Assembly (NCBI GenBank): GCA_016208915.1
Contig: JACQXE010000066.1
Span: 1-48,815 of the forward strand
Direction of reading: 5' to 3'
From: Nitrospirota bacterium
GTDB taxonomy: Bacteria > Nitrospirota > Thermodesulfovibrionia > Thermodesulfovibrionales > UBA1546
DNA length: 48,815 nucleotides
A model generated the notes under the pieces. The model made no database searches, was not told the DNA's origin, and was given only the letters and a program-made list of their open reading frames with translations. The position numbers and the translations under genes are program-made. Position 1 is the stretch's first letter, and each line of letters starts with the position of its first letter. This document shows positions 42,080-48,815 of the stretch, piece after piece.

Positions 42080-42994
42080 TTAAAAAGATATTTGCCTTCG
42101 TGCATTTAATATTCTTTCTTTAGATAGATTGCAATAAGCTTTATCTATTTCAATGCCGATGCCCTTTCTTTTAGTTTGTAGACATGCAAGCAAAGTGGAA
42201 CCGCTGCCAAGAAATGGATCGAGTATCGTATCATCCACAAAACTAAAAAGTTTAATGCATCTTAATGGCAATTCGACAGGAAAGGGTGTGGGATGTCCAA
42301 TGCGTTTTTTGCTCTCGCCCCTGAAGTTCCATACGCCATTTGTCCATTCCATAAACTCTTTTTTTGTTATATCTGATTCACGACTACCACTTATCTTTTT
42401 CCAATCTTTTTTATAAAGAACCAGTATTACTTCGACAGGCGCAATCACATATGGCGCTGAAGCAGAAAGCCACGAACCCCATGCAGTTCTTCTAGAAATA
42501 TTTTGTTCATTCCAAATAATTGTTGAGTGGTAGTTAAAGCCAACCTGTTTTGCAATTGTTGTTATATCTGCACAAACACTTTGCTGCCCTCCTTTATTCT
42601 TATCGAGAGGGATATTCAAACAGAAGCGCCCATCATCTTTTAAGAAAGCGAAACACCTTTCAAGCCATTTCCTAGTAAAAGACAAATAATCGTCATAAGA
42701 CATGGTATCGTCATGTGAATTGTATTGAATGTCTATATTATAAGGCGGAGAGGTAACTATCAGATCAATGGATTTATCTGATAGTGAGTCTATAGTAAAA
42801 ATATCATTGTTATAAATCCAAAGCGAGTTTTCATGATGGTATAATTTGCTGGGTTTTATTTTATAGTTGGCAACGGTTTCTTGTAGTTGGAGTCTGTCTT
42901 CTTTAAAAGAATACTTTCCATTTTTTCGCTTTTTCAGCCTGTTGGTAGTGGCAGATTTTTTAGTTTTGTTCGTTTTATTTTTTGTGGTTTTCAA
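42080..42994 (-). CDS. beta-class DNA methyltransferase of the restriction system
   Basis: A 304-residue site-specific DNA methyltransferase. The catalytic motif IV LIVTSPPYNIDIQY (near residue 83) precedes the SAM motif I DPFLGSGSTLLA (near 260), the beta-class order. TSPPY is typical of N4-cytosine enzymes, though N6-adenine cannot be ruled out. The first 50 residues are very Lys-rich. Translation starts at a TTG (42994) with GGGATGG upstream. It protects host DNA from the neighbouring HNH nuclease. Confidence 0.88.
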   Translation of the reverse strand: MKTTKNKTNKTKKSATTNRLKKRKNGKYSFKEDRLQLQETVANYKIKPSKLYHHENSLWIYNNDIFTIDSLSDKSIDLIVTSPPYNIDIQYNSHDDTMSYDDYLSFTRKWLERCFAFLKDDGRFCLNIPLDKNKGGQQSVCADITTIAKQVGFNYHSTIIWNEQNISRRTAWGSWLSASAPYVIAPVEVILVLYKKDWKKISGSRESDITKKEFMEWTNGVWNFRGESKKRIGHPTPFPVELPLRCIKLFSFVDDTILDPFLGSGSTLLACLQTKRKGIGIEIDKAYCNLSKERILNARRQISF

Positions 42995-43012
42995 TTATTA
43001 GCACCATCCCTC

Positions 43013-43153
43013 TTAGTTTTCCCTCGCTATTAGATACTGTTTTCTGCTCGACACTTTGGAGATTAATTCAAATGCAATGCCTGTAATGGTAAATCCCTTT
43101 ACAGCAAGAAGGTTTCCTATAAGCCACGTCAATAGCGAAAAAGCCTTTACCAT
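43013..43153 (-). CDS. 46-residue protein in the defence module
   Basis: A short gene with an excellent ribosome site: AGGAGG lies eight bases before the ATG at 43153. The product begins MVKAFSLLTWLIGNLLAVKG and is hydrophobic over residues 4-32, then basic (KVSSRKQYLIAREN). It could be a small membrane protein. No family is recognised. It lies between the GIY-YIG gene and the methyltransferase in the same direction. The 160-base spacer to the GIY-YIG stop shows nothing else. Confidence 0.5.
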   Translation of the reverse strand: MVKAFSLLTWLIGNLLAVKGFTITGIAFELISKVSSRKQYLIAREN

Positions 43154-43313
43154 TGGCATCACCTCCTTAATAGTCTTTCTTAACTGTTGTCTCCAGTTTG
43201 CCGGCACCCAAAATATCGGGCACAAAACAGTATGACATACAATATTTCTTATTTCTCCTTCCTCCCCCCTTTAAACGGCTCTTTCTCTGCCTTCTGGTTA
43301 ATGGCGGACAAGA

Positions 43314-43601
43314 TTATTTTCCTTGCTTATTATACTTTGGGTCACTTCTTGAGATAATTCTGGATTCTTTTTCCCTCGCTCCTTCAATGCGTTTCATTTG
43401 CTCAATTTGAACCTTAGAGCCTGGAACATAATCTTTGGCATTGGATAAATGTTCTGCTATTCTTTCTTGAACTCGGCCTTTTTGAGCTATGCCTGTATAA
43501 TTATTTTCTCCGCCTTCCGTAAGAATTTTGTAAACGACCGGTTTGTTGTTGGGCAGCTTTCCTATTCCTGTTTTGTTGAAATCTACAGTCTTCTTAGTCA
43601 T
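43314..43601 (-). CDS. GIY-YIG-like small protein
   Basis: A 95-residue protein with a reduced GIY-YIG pattern: VVYKILTEGGENNYTGIAQK (the paired YKI...YTGIA strands), then a conserved Arg/His helix in RVQERIAEHLSN. EKESRIISRSDPKYNKQGK ends the fold, with its Glu as candidate metal ligand and Asn in the last motif. It could nick or cut DNA. The ATG at 43601 is eight bases after GGAGG. The gene follows the LexA-like gene with a spacer of only two bases, so they are co-expressed. Confidence 0.72.
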   Translation of the reverse strand: MTKKTVDFNKTGIGKLPNNKPVVYKILTEGGENNYTGIAQKGRVQERIAEHLSNAKDYVPGSKVQIEQMKRIEGAREKESRIISRSDPKYNKQGK

Positions 43602-43603
43602 AT

Positions 43604-44230
43604 TCAAACCTCCAAGTTTGGAATTGTTGTTACAGCCACTCCCTGAACCTGAAAATTTTCAGTCAGGATAATCGGCTTATGATTTTTATTATTCGACCTT
43701 GGCATTAGAACAACACAATTTTTACTATGTTGAAACTCTTTCACAGTTGCTTCATCATCAATCAGCGCTACAACTATATCGCCGTTTTGTGCCGCTGACT
43801 GCTGGCGGACAAGTATTAAATCTCCATTATTGATTCCAGATTTATTCATAGAATCGCCTTTAGCCCTGAGCAAGAAGTATTTAAACCCGGGCTTTGCAAG
43901 GGAAACAGATACAGGAATATATCCCTCAATATTTTCCTGAGCCAAAATAGGAACACCACAGGTTACCATACCAACTAAAGGAATATCGACTGTGCGGGCA
44001 TGAACTGAATCTGCGCCAATAGCTTTAATTAACTGCAAAGCTCCATTTGAACGCTTTCTCAAAATACCTTTCTGGATTAATTCCTCAATAATTAAAGCAG
44101 CCGATCTGGGGGATTTATATCCAAGCGCTGTCATCAGCTCACGCACAGATGGGGTTTTGCCCTTATGCATAAGCTGGTTTCGTATATAGCGGACTGCGTC
44201 TGCTTGTTTTTGACTGAGTTGTGTCTTCAT
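43604..44230 (-). CDS. LexA-like repressor with S24 peptidase domain
   Basis: A 208-residue two-domain repressor. The N-terminal winged helix (LSQKQADAVRYIRNQLMHKG, then TPSVRELMTALGYKSPRSAA) is of the LexA type. The C-terminal S24 domain has the cleavage site VTCG (Cys-Gly in place of Ala-Gly), the catalytic Ser in KGDSMNKSGI and the Lys in DDEATVKEF. DNA damage would lead to self-cleavage and derepression. It may be the host LexA or a dedicated regulator of the module. The ATG at 44230 matches LexA length. The ribosome site is weak. A palindromic operator lies just upstream. Confidence 0.85.
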   Translation of the reverse strand: MKTQLSQKQADAVRYIRNQLMHKGKTPSVRELMTALGYKSPRSAALIIEELIQKGILRKRSNGALQLIKAIGADSVHARTVDIPLVGMVTCGVPILAQENIEGYIPVSVSLAKPGFKYFLLRAKGDSMNKSGINNGDLILVRQQSAAQNGDIVVALIDDEATVKEFQHSKNCVVLMPRSNNKNHKPIILTENFQVQGVAVTTIPNLEV

Positions 44231-44235
44231 AATTA

Positions 44236-44248
44236 ATACAAACTGTAT
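44236..44248. promoter_or_regulatory. palindromic operator ATACA-N3-TGTAT ahead of the LexA-like gene
   Basis: ATACAAACTGTAT is a perfect inverted repeat with a three-base centre, six bases before the LexA-like start. A second half-site-like TACACTATGATACA region continues upstream on the minus strand. Self-regulation is the usual state for LexA genes. The spacer on the other side leads to the divergent NYN gene. Confidence 0.5.
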
Positions 44249-44340
44249 CATAGTGTATAAAATAAGTCAAGCGGAAAAATTCTTTCCAAGAAAAGATTAA
44301 ATCTGGAGAGATTAATATAGAAAAAGAGCGGAAATCTCTG

Positions 44341-44904
44341 ATGCCGCTCAGAAAAATCCTGCTTAACATAAAAAATTTCGTTATAATATCATGGAACCGG
44401 AGGTGGGTTATTTCTTCAATAATTATAGACGGATACAATCTGATCGGCATACACCATAAAGACCTCGAAAGCCAAAGGCAGAAACTCATTGAAACTCTTA
44501 CCTTATATAAAAAGATTAGAGAGCATGATATGACTGTCGTATTTGACGGATGGAAGAGCGGTGGAGGGAAAGAGGAGTTATCTGTAACAGGCGGTGTAAA
44601 GGTAATATATTCAAGACTTGGAGAAAAAGCTGACGCGGTTATCAAGAGAATACTTACCTCTGATAAAAACAAAAGACAGTGGCTCGTTGTTACCTCTGAC
44701 AGGGATATAGCTGACCATGCATGGTCATGCGGCTTCATATCAATATCTTCAGAAGAGTTTTTGAATTCTCTTGAACGACCAGAGAAAATTGTAACAGGTG
44801 ATTTTGACTTGATAGAAGAAGAGTATGAAATAGAGAAAAAAAGCAGCGCCAAAAAGCTCTCAAAAAGAGAAAAGGCAAAGAGAAGGGCATTAAGCAAACT
44901 ATAG
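44341..44904 (+). CDS. NYN-domain (YacP-like) ribonuclease-family protein
   Basis: This PIN-like NYN protein (YacP/Rae1-like) has SSIIIDGYNLIGIHHKDLES, with the first acidic residue in IDGYN, then DMTVVFDGWKSGGGKEEL and the conserved LVVTSDRDIADHAWSCG. The C-terminal 30 residues are Lys-rich. The family includes the ribosome-associated mRNase Rae1. The ATG at 44341 gives 187 residues, but homologues begin at the SIIIDGYN strand. A strong GGAGG (44399-44403) points to an ATT start at 44410, giving 165 residues. The short form is more likely; the coordinates list the long ATG frame. Confidence 0.85.
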   Translation: MPLRKILLNIKNFVIISWNRRWVISSIIIDGYNLIGIHHKDLESQRQKLIETLTLYKKIREHDMTVVFDGWKSGGGKEELSVTGGVKVIYSRLGEKADAVIKRILTSDKNKRQWLVVTSDRDIADHAWSCGFISISSEEFLNSLERPEKIVTGDFDLIEEEYEIEKKSSAKKLSKREKAKRRALSKL

Positions 44905-44923
44905 TTAGATAAAATATGATTTG

Positions 44924-45057
44924 TATAAGCAGGATATAGCATTTGAGCGGATTTATTTTGCTGATATTCCGACCGCATATAATACAGATAATCAAGAGGC
45001 AAAATACCTTGGAGGCCGAAGGCATAGAATGAGCGAAAATGCTATATCCTGCTTATA
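44924..45057. repeat. palindrome-bounded repeat (family A, copy 2)
   Basis: A perfect 21-base inverted repeat (44924-44944 and 45037-45057) bounds about 134 bases with no gene. The left core TTTGAGCGGATTTATTTTGC (44942-44961) is identical to that of copy 1 at 6823-6842, and the right core GAATGAGCGAAAATGC matches the partial copy at 7951-7966. The arms of the two full copies are unrelated in sequence and length. It fills the spacer between the NYN and PAP2 genes and could form a very stable hairpin. Confidence 0.7.
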
Positions 45058-45072
45058 ACCTCGAATGCCTAA

Positions 45073-45945
45073 ATGACAAAACTTTTATTTAATATTAGAC
45101 CTGCAGATGCTGTAACAATACTTTTTGTCAGCGTCTTATCAGCTATAGCTCTCTTTTTTAATTCTGTTATCCCAAATAGAATTCTATTAGTCTTCATATA
45201 TCTTTTACTGATCGCAGCACAGTGCATTATCATCCCGGTTAGAGACAAGACCCCTTTTCTGAGAGCCATATACGACCTTATATTGCCTGTAATAAGCGTA
45301 ATCGTAGTTTTCGACAGCCTCGGATGGATAGTGCACTATATTAATCCTGTTGATATTGACCCATTGCTGATAAAAATTGACTATATGATATTCGGAAATC
45401 ACCCGACTGTTATGCTTGAGAAAATTTCGCATCCATTACTGACGGACTTATTGCAGATTTCATATTCTACATATTATTTCCTTCCTGTAACACTGGGGAT
45501 AGCGCTGTTGAGGAATAATCAGAGAAAAGAGTTCGACAGATCTTTATTTCTGATACTCTTCTGTTTTTATCTCTCATATATTGGATATATAATCTGGCCA
45601 GCACTCGGACCAAGATTTGCGCTCGACCATCTCCAGACAAAAAAACTTGAAGGATTTTTTATCGCAGAACACATACAAAATTTTTTGAATATGTTCGAGG
45701 GTATAAAGCGGGACGCATTCCCGAGCGGACATACAGGCATTGCACTTACAGTCCTATATCTTTCGTATAAATATAAAAAGGGATTGTTCTGGATATTCCT
45801 TCCGATTGTTATCCTTCTAATGTTTTCTACTGTTTATTGCAGATACCATTACGTAGTTGATGTCATTGCAGGGGTTGGACTAACAATTATTACATTGGGA
45901 ATCGGAGAAAGCTATTACAAATGGTGGGGAAAAAGAAACATTTAA
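45073..45945 (+). CDS. PAP2-family integral membrane enzyme
   Basis: A 290-residue protein with about seven membrane segments and a PAP2_3 (inositol-phosphotransferase-like) domain. The catalytic motifs are near the end: AFPSGHTGIALTVLYLSY near residue 217 (PSGHT) and YCRYHYVVDVIAGVGLT near 256. An earlier GPR-like motif is WPALGPRFALD. Such enzymes act on lipid phosphates or transfer phospho-inositol groups; substrate unknown. The ATG at 45073 is the first in frame, close to the repeat, with no strong ribosome site. Confidence 0.82.
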   Translation: MTKLLFNIRPADAVTILFVSVLSAIALFFNSVIPNRILLVFIYLLLIAAQCIIIPVRDKTPFLRAIYDLILPVISVIVVFDSLGWIVHYINPVDIDPLLIKIDYMIFGNHPTVMLEKISHPLLTDLLQISYSTYYFLPVTLGIALLRNNQRKEFDRSLFLILFCFYLSYIGYIIWPALGPRFALDHLQTKKLEGFFIAEHIQNFLNMFEGIKRDAFPSGHTGIALTVLYLSYKYKKGLFWIFLPIVILLMFSTVYCRYHYVVDVIAGVGLTIITLGIGESYYKWWGKRNI

Positions 45946-46103
45946 AGACAAAATATGTACTTGTAGTATCCTGTTATTGCCGTCATTGTATTTTTTCACC
46001 ATTCAGCCTTTCTTAGTTGTTTAGGCCAGTGCAGATTATCATTATAATATTATGTCAATATAAACTCTTAATATGCTCATTAAAATTTAAAATCGCCATT
46101 TCC

Positions 46104-46133
46104 TTGACCACCTTGTAATTGTAGAGGTAATAT
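46104..46133 (+). promoter_or_regulatory. putative sigma-70-type promoter of the TauE/SafE operon
   Basis: TTGACC (46104-46109) and TAATAT (46128-46133) are 18 bases apart, about 115 bases before the permease start. The remainder of the 301-base spacer 45946-46246 is A+T-rich with no other recognised feature. A good AAGGAGG stands before the ATG at 46247. Confidence 0.5.
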
Positions 46134-46246
46134 ATAAACCACTTTAGGTTTAAGTGAAAAGCAAAGACTCCCTTTATATTAACTAAATGCTATTCACTGA
46201 ATACTTGCTACTGACTACTAATAATTAATAAGGAGGTTTTTTAGAG

Positions 46247-47503
46247 ATGAGTTTTCCAAGAAAGTTATTTGAATTTCTCAAAGCGGCATCTATAGCTCAT
46301 GCCAAGTGGGACTATGAAGTCTCCATGAACATTATCAGAAACCGCAAAAAGATGCTGATATTATTGGCGATGCTTGCGCCTATTCTCGTCGTCACTTTCC
46401 TGGATGCAGCAGACATTATAGGAAGTAAGCAGACATATGCGCCTGCCCATTATTCTAACCTGATTTTTATGGTTTCAATAGCTGTGGGTCTGGCTGCAGG
46501 TCTTATCACAGGCTGTATCGGCGCAGGAGGCGGATTTATTATCACACCGGCGCTTATGGCAGCCGGTGTAAAGGGCATCCTTGCTGTCGGGACTGACGTC
46601 TTTCATATATTCGCAAAAGCGATTATGGGTACGACAGTACATAAAAAACTCGGCAATGTGTCCGTAGGGCTTGCTATGGCCTTTCTCACAGGGTCTATCG
46701 GCGGCACCTTTATCGGCGGCTATATCAATGTATCTCTTTACAATAAGGACCCATTATTAAGCGAGGCTTTCATCAGTAGCGTTTACGCAATATTGCTCGG
46801 TTTCCTCGGATATTATGCTATGGCTGACTTTTTGAAATCAAGGAAGGCATCTAGTGGCGGTGGAGGAGGAGGACACGATTCACACGGTGGACCTTCAGGC
46901 ATGACAGCGCTTTCTGTAAGCCTGCAGAAGGTAAACATACCGCCGATGATATCATTTGATGAAGACTTTGGCGGCAGAAAGATCTCCTGGCTTTTTCTTG
47001 CCATTGGCGGCATGATTGTCGGTATGCTGGCTGCGATCATGGGTGTCGGCGGCGGTTTTGTTACCTTCCCTATGTTTGTCTATGTCTTCGGCGTATCAAC
47101 TGCAACAACTGTCGGCACCGATATTCTACAAATCATCTTTACCGCCGGGTTTGCAGCCATAGGCCAGTATGCTATTTACGGCTATGTTTTTTATACGCTT
47201 GCGATGGGTATGCTACTTGGTTCCCTGATCGGCATTCAGGTCGGGGCGCTCACGACAAAGGTTGTTAAGGGCATACACATCAGGGGTTTTTATGCTATGT
47301 CGATCATTGCAGGTTTTATTAACAGGGTTTCAACACTTCCAAAGAAGTTTACAGAACTTGAAGTTATTAACGTTCCGACAGGTATCAGCTCTGCCATAGA
47401 GACTGGAGGCAATATAATATTCTGGATTGTTGTCGGTTTCTTCGGTTTCTGGGTCCTAAGCAAGTTTTTCGCTAACATCAAGACATTAAGGGAGGAGGGA
47501 TAA
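46247..47503 (+). CDS. TauE/SafE-family permease (TSUP)
   Basis: A 418-residue membrane protein of the TSUP family, thought to export sulfite, sulfoacetate or related anions. A 35-residue cytoplasmic start with a helix precedes the first TM. Two homologous halves contain the signature glycine motifs, LITGCIGAGGGFIITPALMA near residue 85 and GMLAAIMGVGGGFVTFPMFV near 263, each followed by VGTDVFHIF or VGTDILQII. The loop between halves has GGGGGGHDSHGG, a possible metal site or linker. It is followed one base later by the two-TM protein gene and then a USP gene, a set I associate with dissimilatory sulfur bacteria. Confidence 0.87.
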   Translation: MSFPRKLFEFLKAASIAHAKWDYEVSMNIIRNRKKMLILLAMLAPILVVTFLDAADIIGSKQTYAPAHYSNLIFMVSIAVGLAAGLITGCIGAGGGFIITPALMAAGVKGILAVGTDVFHIFAKAIMGTTVHKKLGNVSVGLAMAFLTGSIGGTFIGGYINVSLYNKDPLLSEAFISSVYAILLGFLGYYAMADFLKSRKASSGGGGGGHDSHGGPSGMTALSVSLQKVNIPPMISFDEDFGGRKISWLFLAIGGMIVGMLAAIMGVGGGFVTFPMFVYVFGVSTATTVGTDILQIIFTAGFAAIGQYAIYGYVFYTLAMGMLLGSLIGIQVGALTTKVVKGIHIRGFYAMSIIAGFINRVSTLPKKFTELEVINVPTGISSAIETGGNIIFWIVVGFFGFWVLSKFFANIKTLREEG

Positions 47504-47504
47504 C

Positions 47505-48245
47505 ATGGCAAAGACATCTAAAAAAAGTCTGGGTGTTGGAATAGCGCTTGCCATTTCGTTTTTAGTTGTGCTGGTCATTATCTTTTCACCGATTTTTGGC
47601 GAAGGGAAGAACGGTCTGGTGTTTGCAGATGATTTATTTAACAAGCTGTCCAAGGGTTCATCATATTTTATTCCAAAGGTTACAAAGGACAATGAGAAGT
47701 TTATTGGAAAAACATTTACACTCAGCATCAAGATGGATAAGCCTGAGGACAAGCCCGGAGACGCTGAAAAGAGGGCTGAACTGGCTTCCAGGGTATTTAC
47801 CACTGCAGGCGCCAAAGTAGAGATTACCGGCGCTGTATTAAAGATCGAAGGAGACCTCGGGAAAGTCCTTGAATCAGCTTTGCAGGATTCCGATGCAATG
47901 TTTAAGAACCAGGGAGAAGCTATTAAGGCCAGATACCAGTACGACGATGCGAAAAAGATGTTCAGACAATGGCATAATACCCTGGTCAAAATTAATAAGG
48001 AATTCGCAAAGGATAAGAAGATTGAAGAGGCAAAGATCGTCTCTGATGTAATGAAAAAGGCGGTTGAGACAGCTTACAACTATTATGGTGTTGAGGCCCA
48101 GAAGGTTTCTGAAAAGGCATTTCTTATGACAGGACTTCTGGTGTTTTATGTTATCTATACGATGTGGTGGGGCTTTGCAATATTCTATATATTTGATGGC
48201 ATTGGGCTCACCATGAGTAAGGCCAAAGTAAAGAAAGAGGTATAG
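47505..48245 (+). CDS. two-TM partner protein of the TauE/SafE permease
   Basis: A 246-residue protein with one membrane segment near the start (VGIALAISFLVVLVIIFSPI, about residues 8-27) and another near the end (AFLMTGLLVFYVIYTMWWGF, about 205-224). The 180-residue domain between them is probably periplasmic; it contains FTLSIKMDKPEDKPGDAEKR and the strand GAKVEITGAVLKIEG. No family name is recognised. It begins one base after the permease stop with GGGAGGAGG in front, so the two are made together and may form a complex. The domain may sense or bind the substrate; that is inference. Confidence 0.75.
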   Translation: MAKTSKKSLGVGIALAISFLVVLVIIFSPIFGEGKNGLVFADDLFNKLSKGSSYFIPKVTKDNEKFIGKTFTLSIKMDKPEDKPGDAEKRAELASRVFTTAGAKVEITGAVLKIEGDLGKVLESALQDSDAMFKNQGEAIKARYQYDDAKKMFRQWHNTLVKINKEFAKDKKIEEAKIVSDVMKKAVETAYNYYGVEAQKVSEKAFLMTGLLVFYVIYTMWWGFAIFYIFDGIGLTMSKAKVKKEV

Positions 48246-48253
48246 GAGAAAAA

Positions 48254-48682
48254 ATGAAAATATTGGTTCCTTTAGACGGTTCAGGAAATTCAATAAAGGC
48301 TTTATATAATGCTATTGATTATGTAAAAACAAAAGGGGGAGAGTTATATCTTCTTACGATTACCCAGTTGTTTGAGACTATAGACCTTGAGATCTCAGCA
48401 GCACAGAGAGATAGTCTGAAAAAGAGCATGGAGCAGCGCAGTGAAAGTGTAGTTAATAAGGCATGTGATATTGCCTCTGCTGAAGGTATAAAGGCCAGAT
48501 GCAAGGCAATTATATCATCCATCTCTGTTCCTGACGCTATAATAGATTTTGCAGAAAAAGAAAAGATTGACCTGATAATAATTAGCAGCCGCGGTCTGAG
48601 CCCTTCCTCAAGATTCAAGCTGGGGAGTGTTACTGGGAGGGTAGTGAAACACAGTCCGTGTTCTGTTTATGTAGTTAAGTAG
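48254..48682 (+). CDS. universal stress protein (UspA family)
   Basis: A 142-residue UspA-fold protein with MKILVPLDGSGNSIKALYNA at the start, and the nucleotide-binding end SSRGLSPSSRFKLGSVTGRV followed by HSPCSVYVVK. The G-2x-G-9x-G(S/T) pattern is only partly kept (SRG...LGS), so ATP binding is less certain. It is the last gene of the permease operon, eight bases after the two-TM protein gene. Confidence 0.9.
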   Translation: MKILVPLDGSGNSIKALYNAIDYVKTKGGELYLLTITQLFETIDLEISAAQRDSLKKSMEQRSESVVNKACDIASAEGIKARCKAIISSISVPDAIIDFAEKEKIDLIIISSRGLSPSSRFKLGSVTGRVVKHSPCSVYVVK

Positions 48683-48715
48683 CCTGTTTTATATAGAGTT
48701 GTAGCTATTTGGTAT

Positions 48716-48752
48716 AAAGGGCAAGAGATTCAGCCTCTTACCCTTTATTTTT
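48716..48752 (+). terminator. intrinsic terminator of the permease operon
   Basis: AAAGGGCAAGAG pairs with CTCTTACCCTTT (48735-48746) with one mismatch around ATTCAGC, followed by ATTTTTG. It stands 33 bases after the USP stop. The last 60 bases of the window show nothing else. Confidence 0.85.
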
Positions 48753-48815
48753 GTAACTAATAAGCGGCTAACACAGAAACAACAGGGCACTGAAGTTCAT
48801 TGTCAATCATATCTT

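Noticed and set aside
44163-45002. 279-codon minus-strand frame opposite the NYN gene
   Set aside because: It is antisense to a well-conserved NYN protein, overlaps the LexA-like gene start, and shows no family pattern.
1-48815. CRISPR arrays, tRNA, rRNA, tmRNA
   Set aside because: No regularly spaced direct repeats and no cloverleaf or rRNA-like sequence were noticed by eye; a tRNAscan-SE or Rfam run was not possible here.

Overview
The window (48.8 kb) looks like a chromosome segment of a Gram-negative bacterium of moderate G+C. BamD, a CusCBA-type tripartite pump, a TolC-like protein and several lipoproteins imply an outer membrane. The gene content and the style of the proteins suggest an uncultured Nitrospirota (Thermodesulfovibrionia-like) or a neighbouring deep lineage. 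That placement is inference; no rRNA or tRNA gene was seen.

Layout. 1-1.4 kb: a Y1 (IS200-like/REP-associated) transposase unit with perfect 24-bp inverted ends, a gene remnant, and a small DUF4258/DUF2283-type pair. 1.4-14 kb: housekeeping genes (nrnA, rbfA, infB, rpmB, a DciA-like gene, an FmdB zinc ribbon, a transaldolase-family gene, a GlcF-like Fe-S protein, larE, rng, a fused radical-SAM/DUF2344 gene), with palindromic repeats between some of them. 14-28.6 kb: one long minus-strand run of about 20 genes for copper/silver handling. It reads, in transcription order, from a YHS-flavoprotein through small membrane proteins, an HMA chaperone, a Met-rich periplasmic protein, a double-YHS CopA ATPase and a small overlapping membrane protein to CusC, CusB and CusA. 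A four-helix-bundle gene sits between cusB and cusA inside G-rich inverted repeats.

29-32 kb holds the two strongest finds. The first is a periplasmic rhodanese whose frame is crossed by one UGA, followed at the right distance by a SECIS-like hairpin; it is a candidate selenoprotein. The second is a sigma-54 promoter, a GEMM-I cyclic-dinucleotide riboswitch with A where the c-di-GMP type has G20, an intrinsic terminator and a MltD-like lytic transglycosylase, in that order. 32-41 kb: cell-envelope and housekeeping genes (YfgM-like TPR, PHP, YkgJ-type, Smr, glutaredoxin, OmpA-like, siroheme synthase, bamD, a GGDEF/HD-GYP protein, mnmG).

41.5-44.3 kb: a minus-strand defence module made of a LexA/S24-like repressor with a palindromic operator, a GIY-YIG protein, a 46-residue protein, a beta-class DNA methyltransferase and an HNH nuclease. 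44.3-48.8 kb: a NYN-domain protein, a palindrome-bounded repeat, a PAP2-family membrane enzyme, and a TauE/SafE permease operon with a two-TM partner and a universal stress protein, closed by a terminator.

Taken together, the copper genes form a sequester-and-export pathway: cytoplasmic HMA chaperone to CopA, periplasmic Met-rich and FixH/YtkA-like proteins, then CusCBA to the outside. Short palindromic repeats have entered several of its genes and spacers, in two cases becoming coding sequence. No functional claim was tested by database search.
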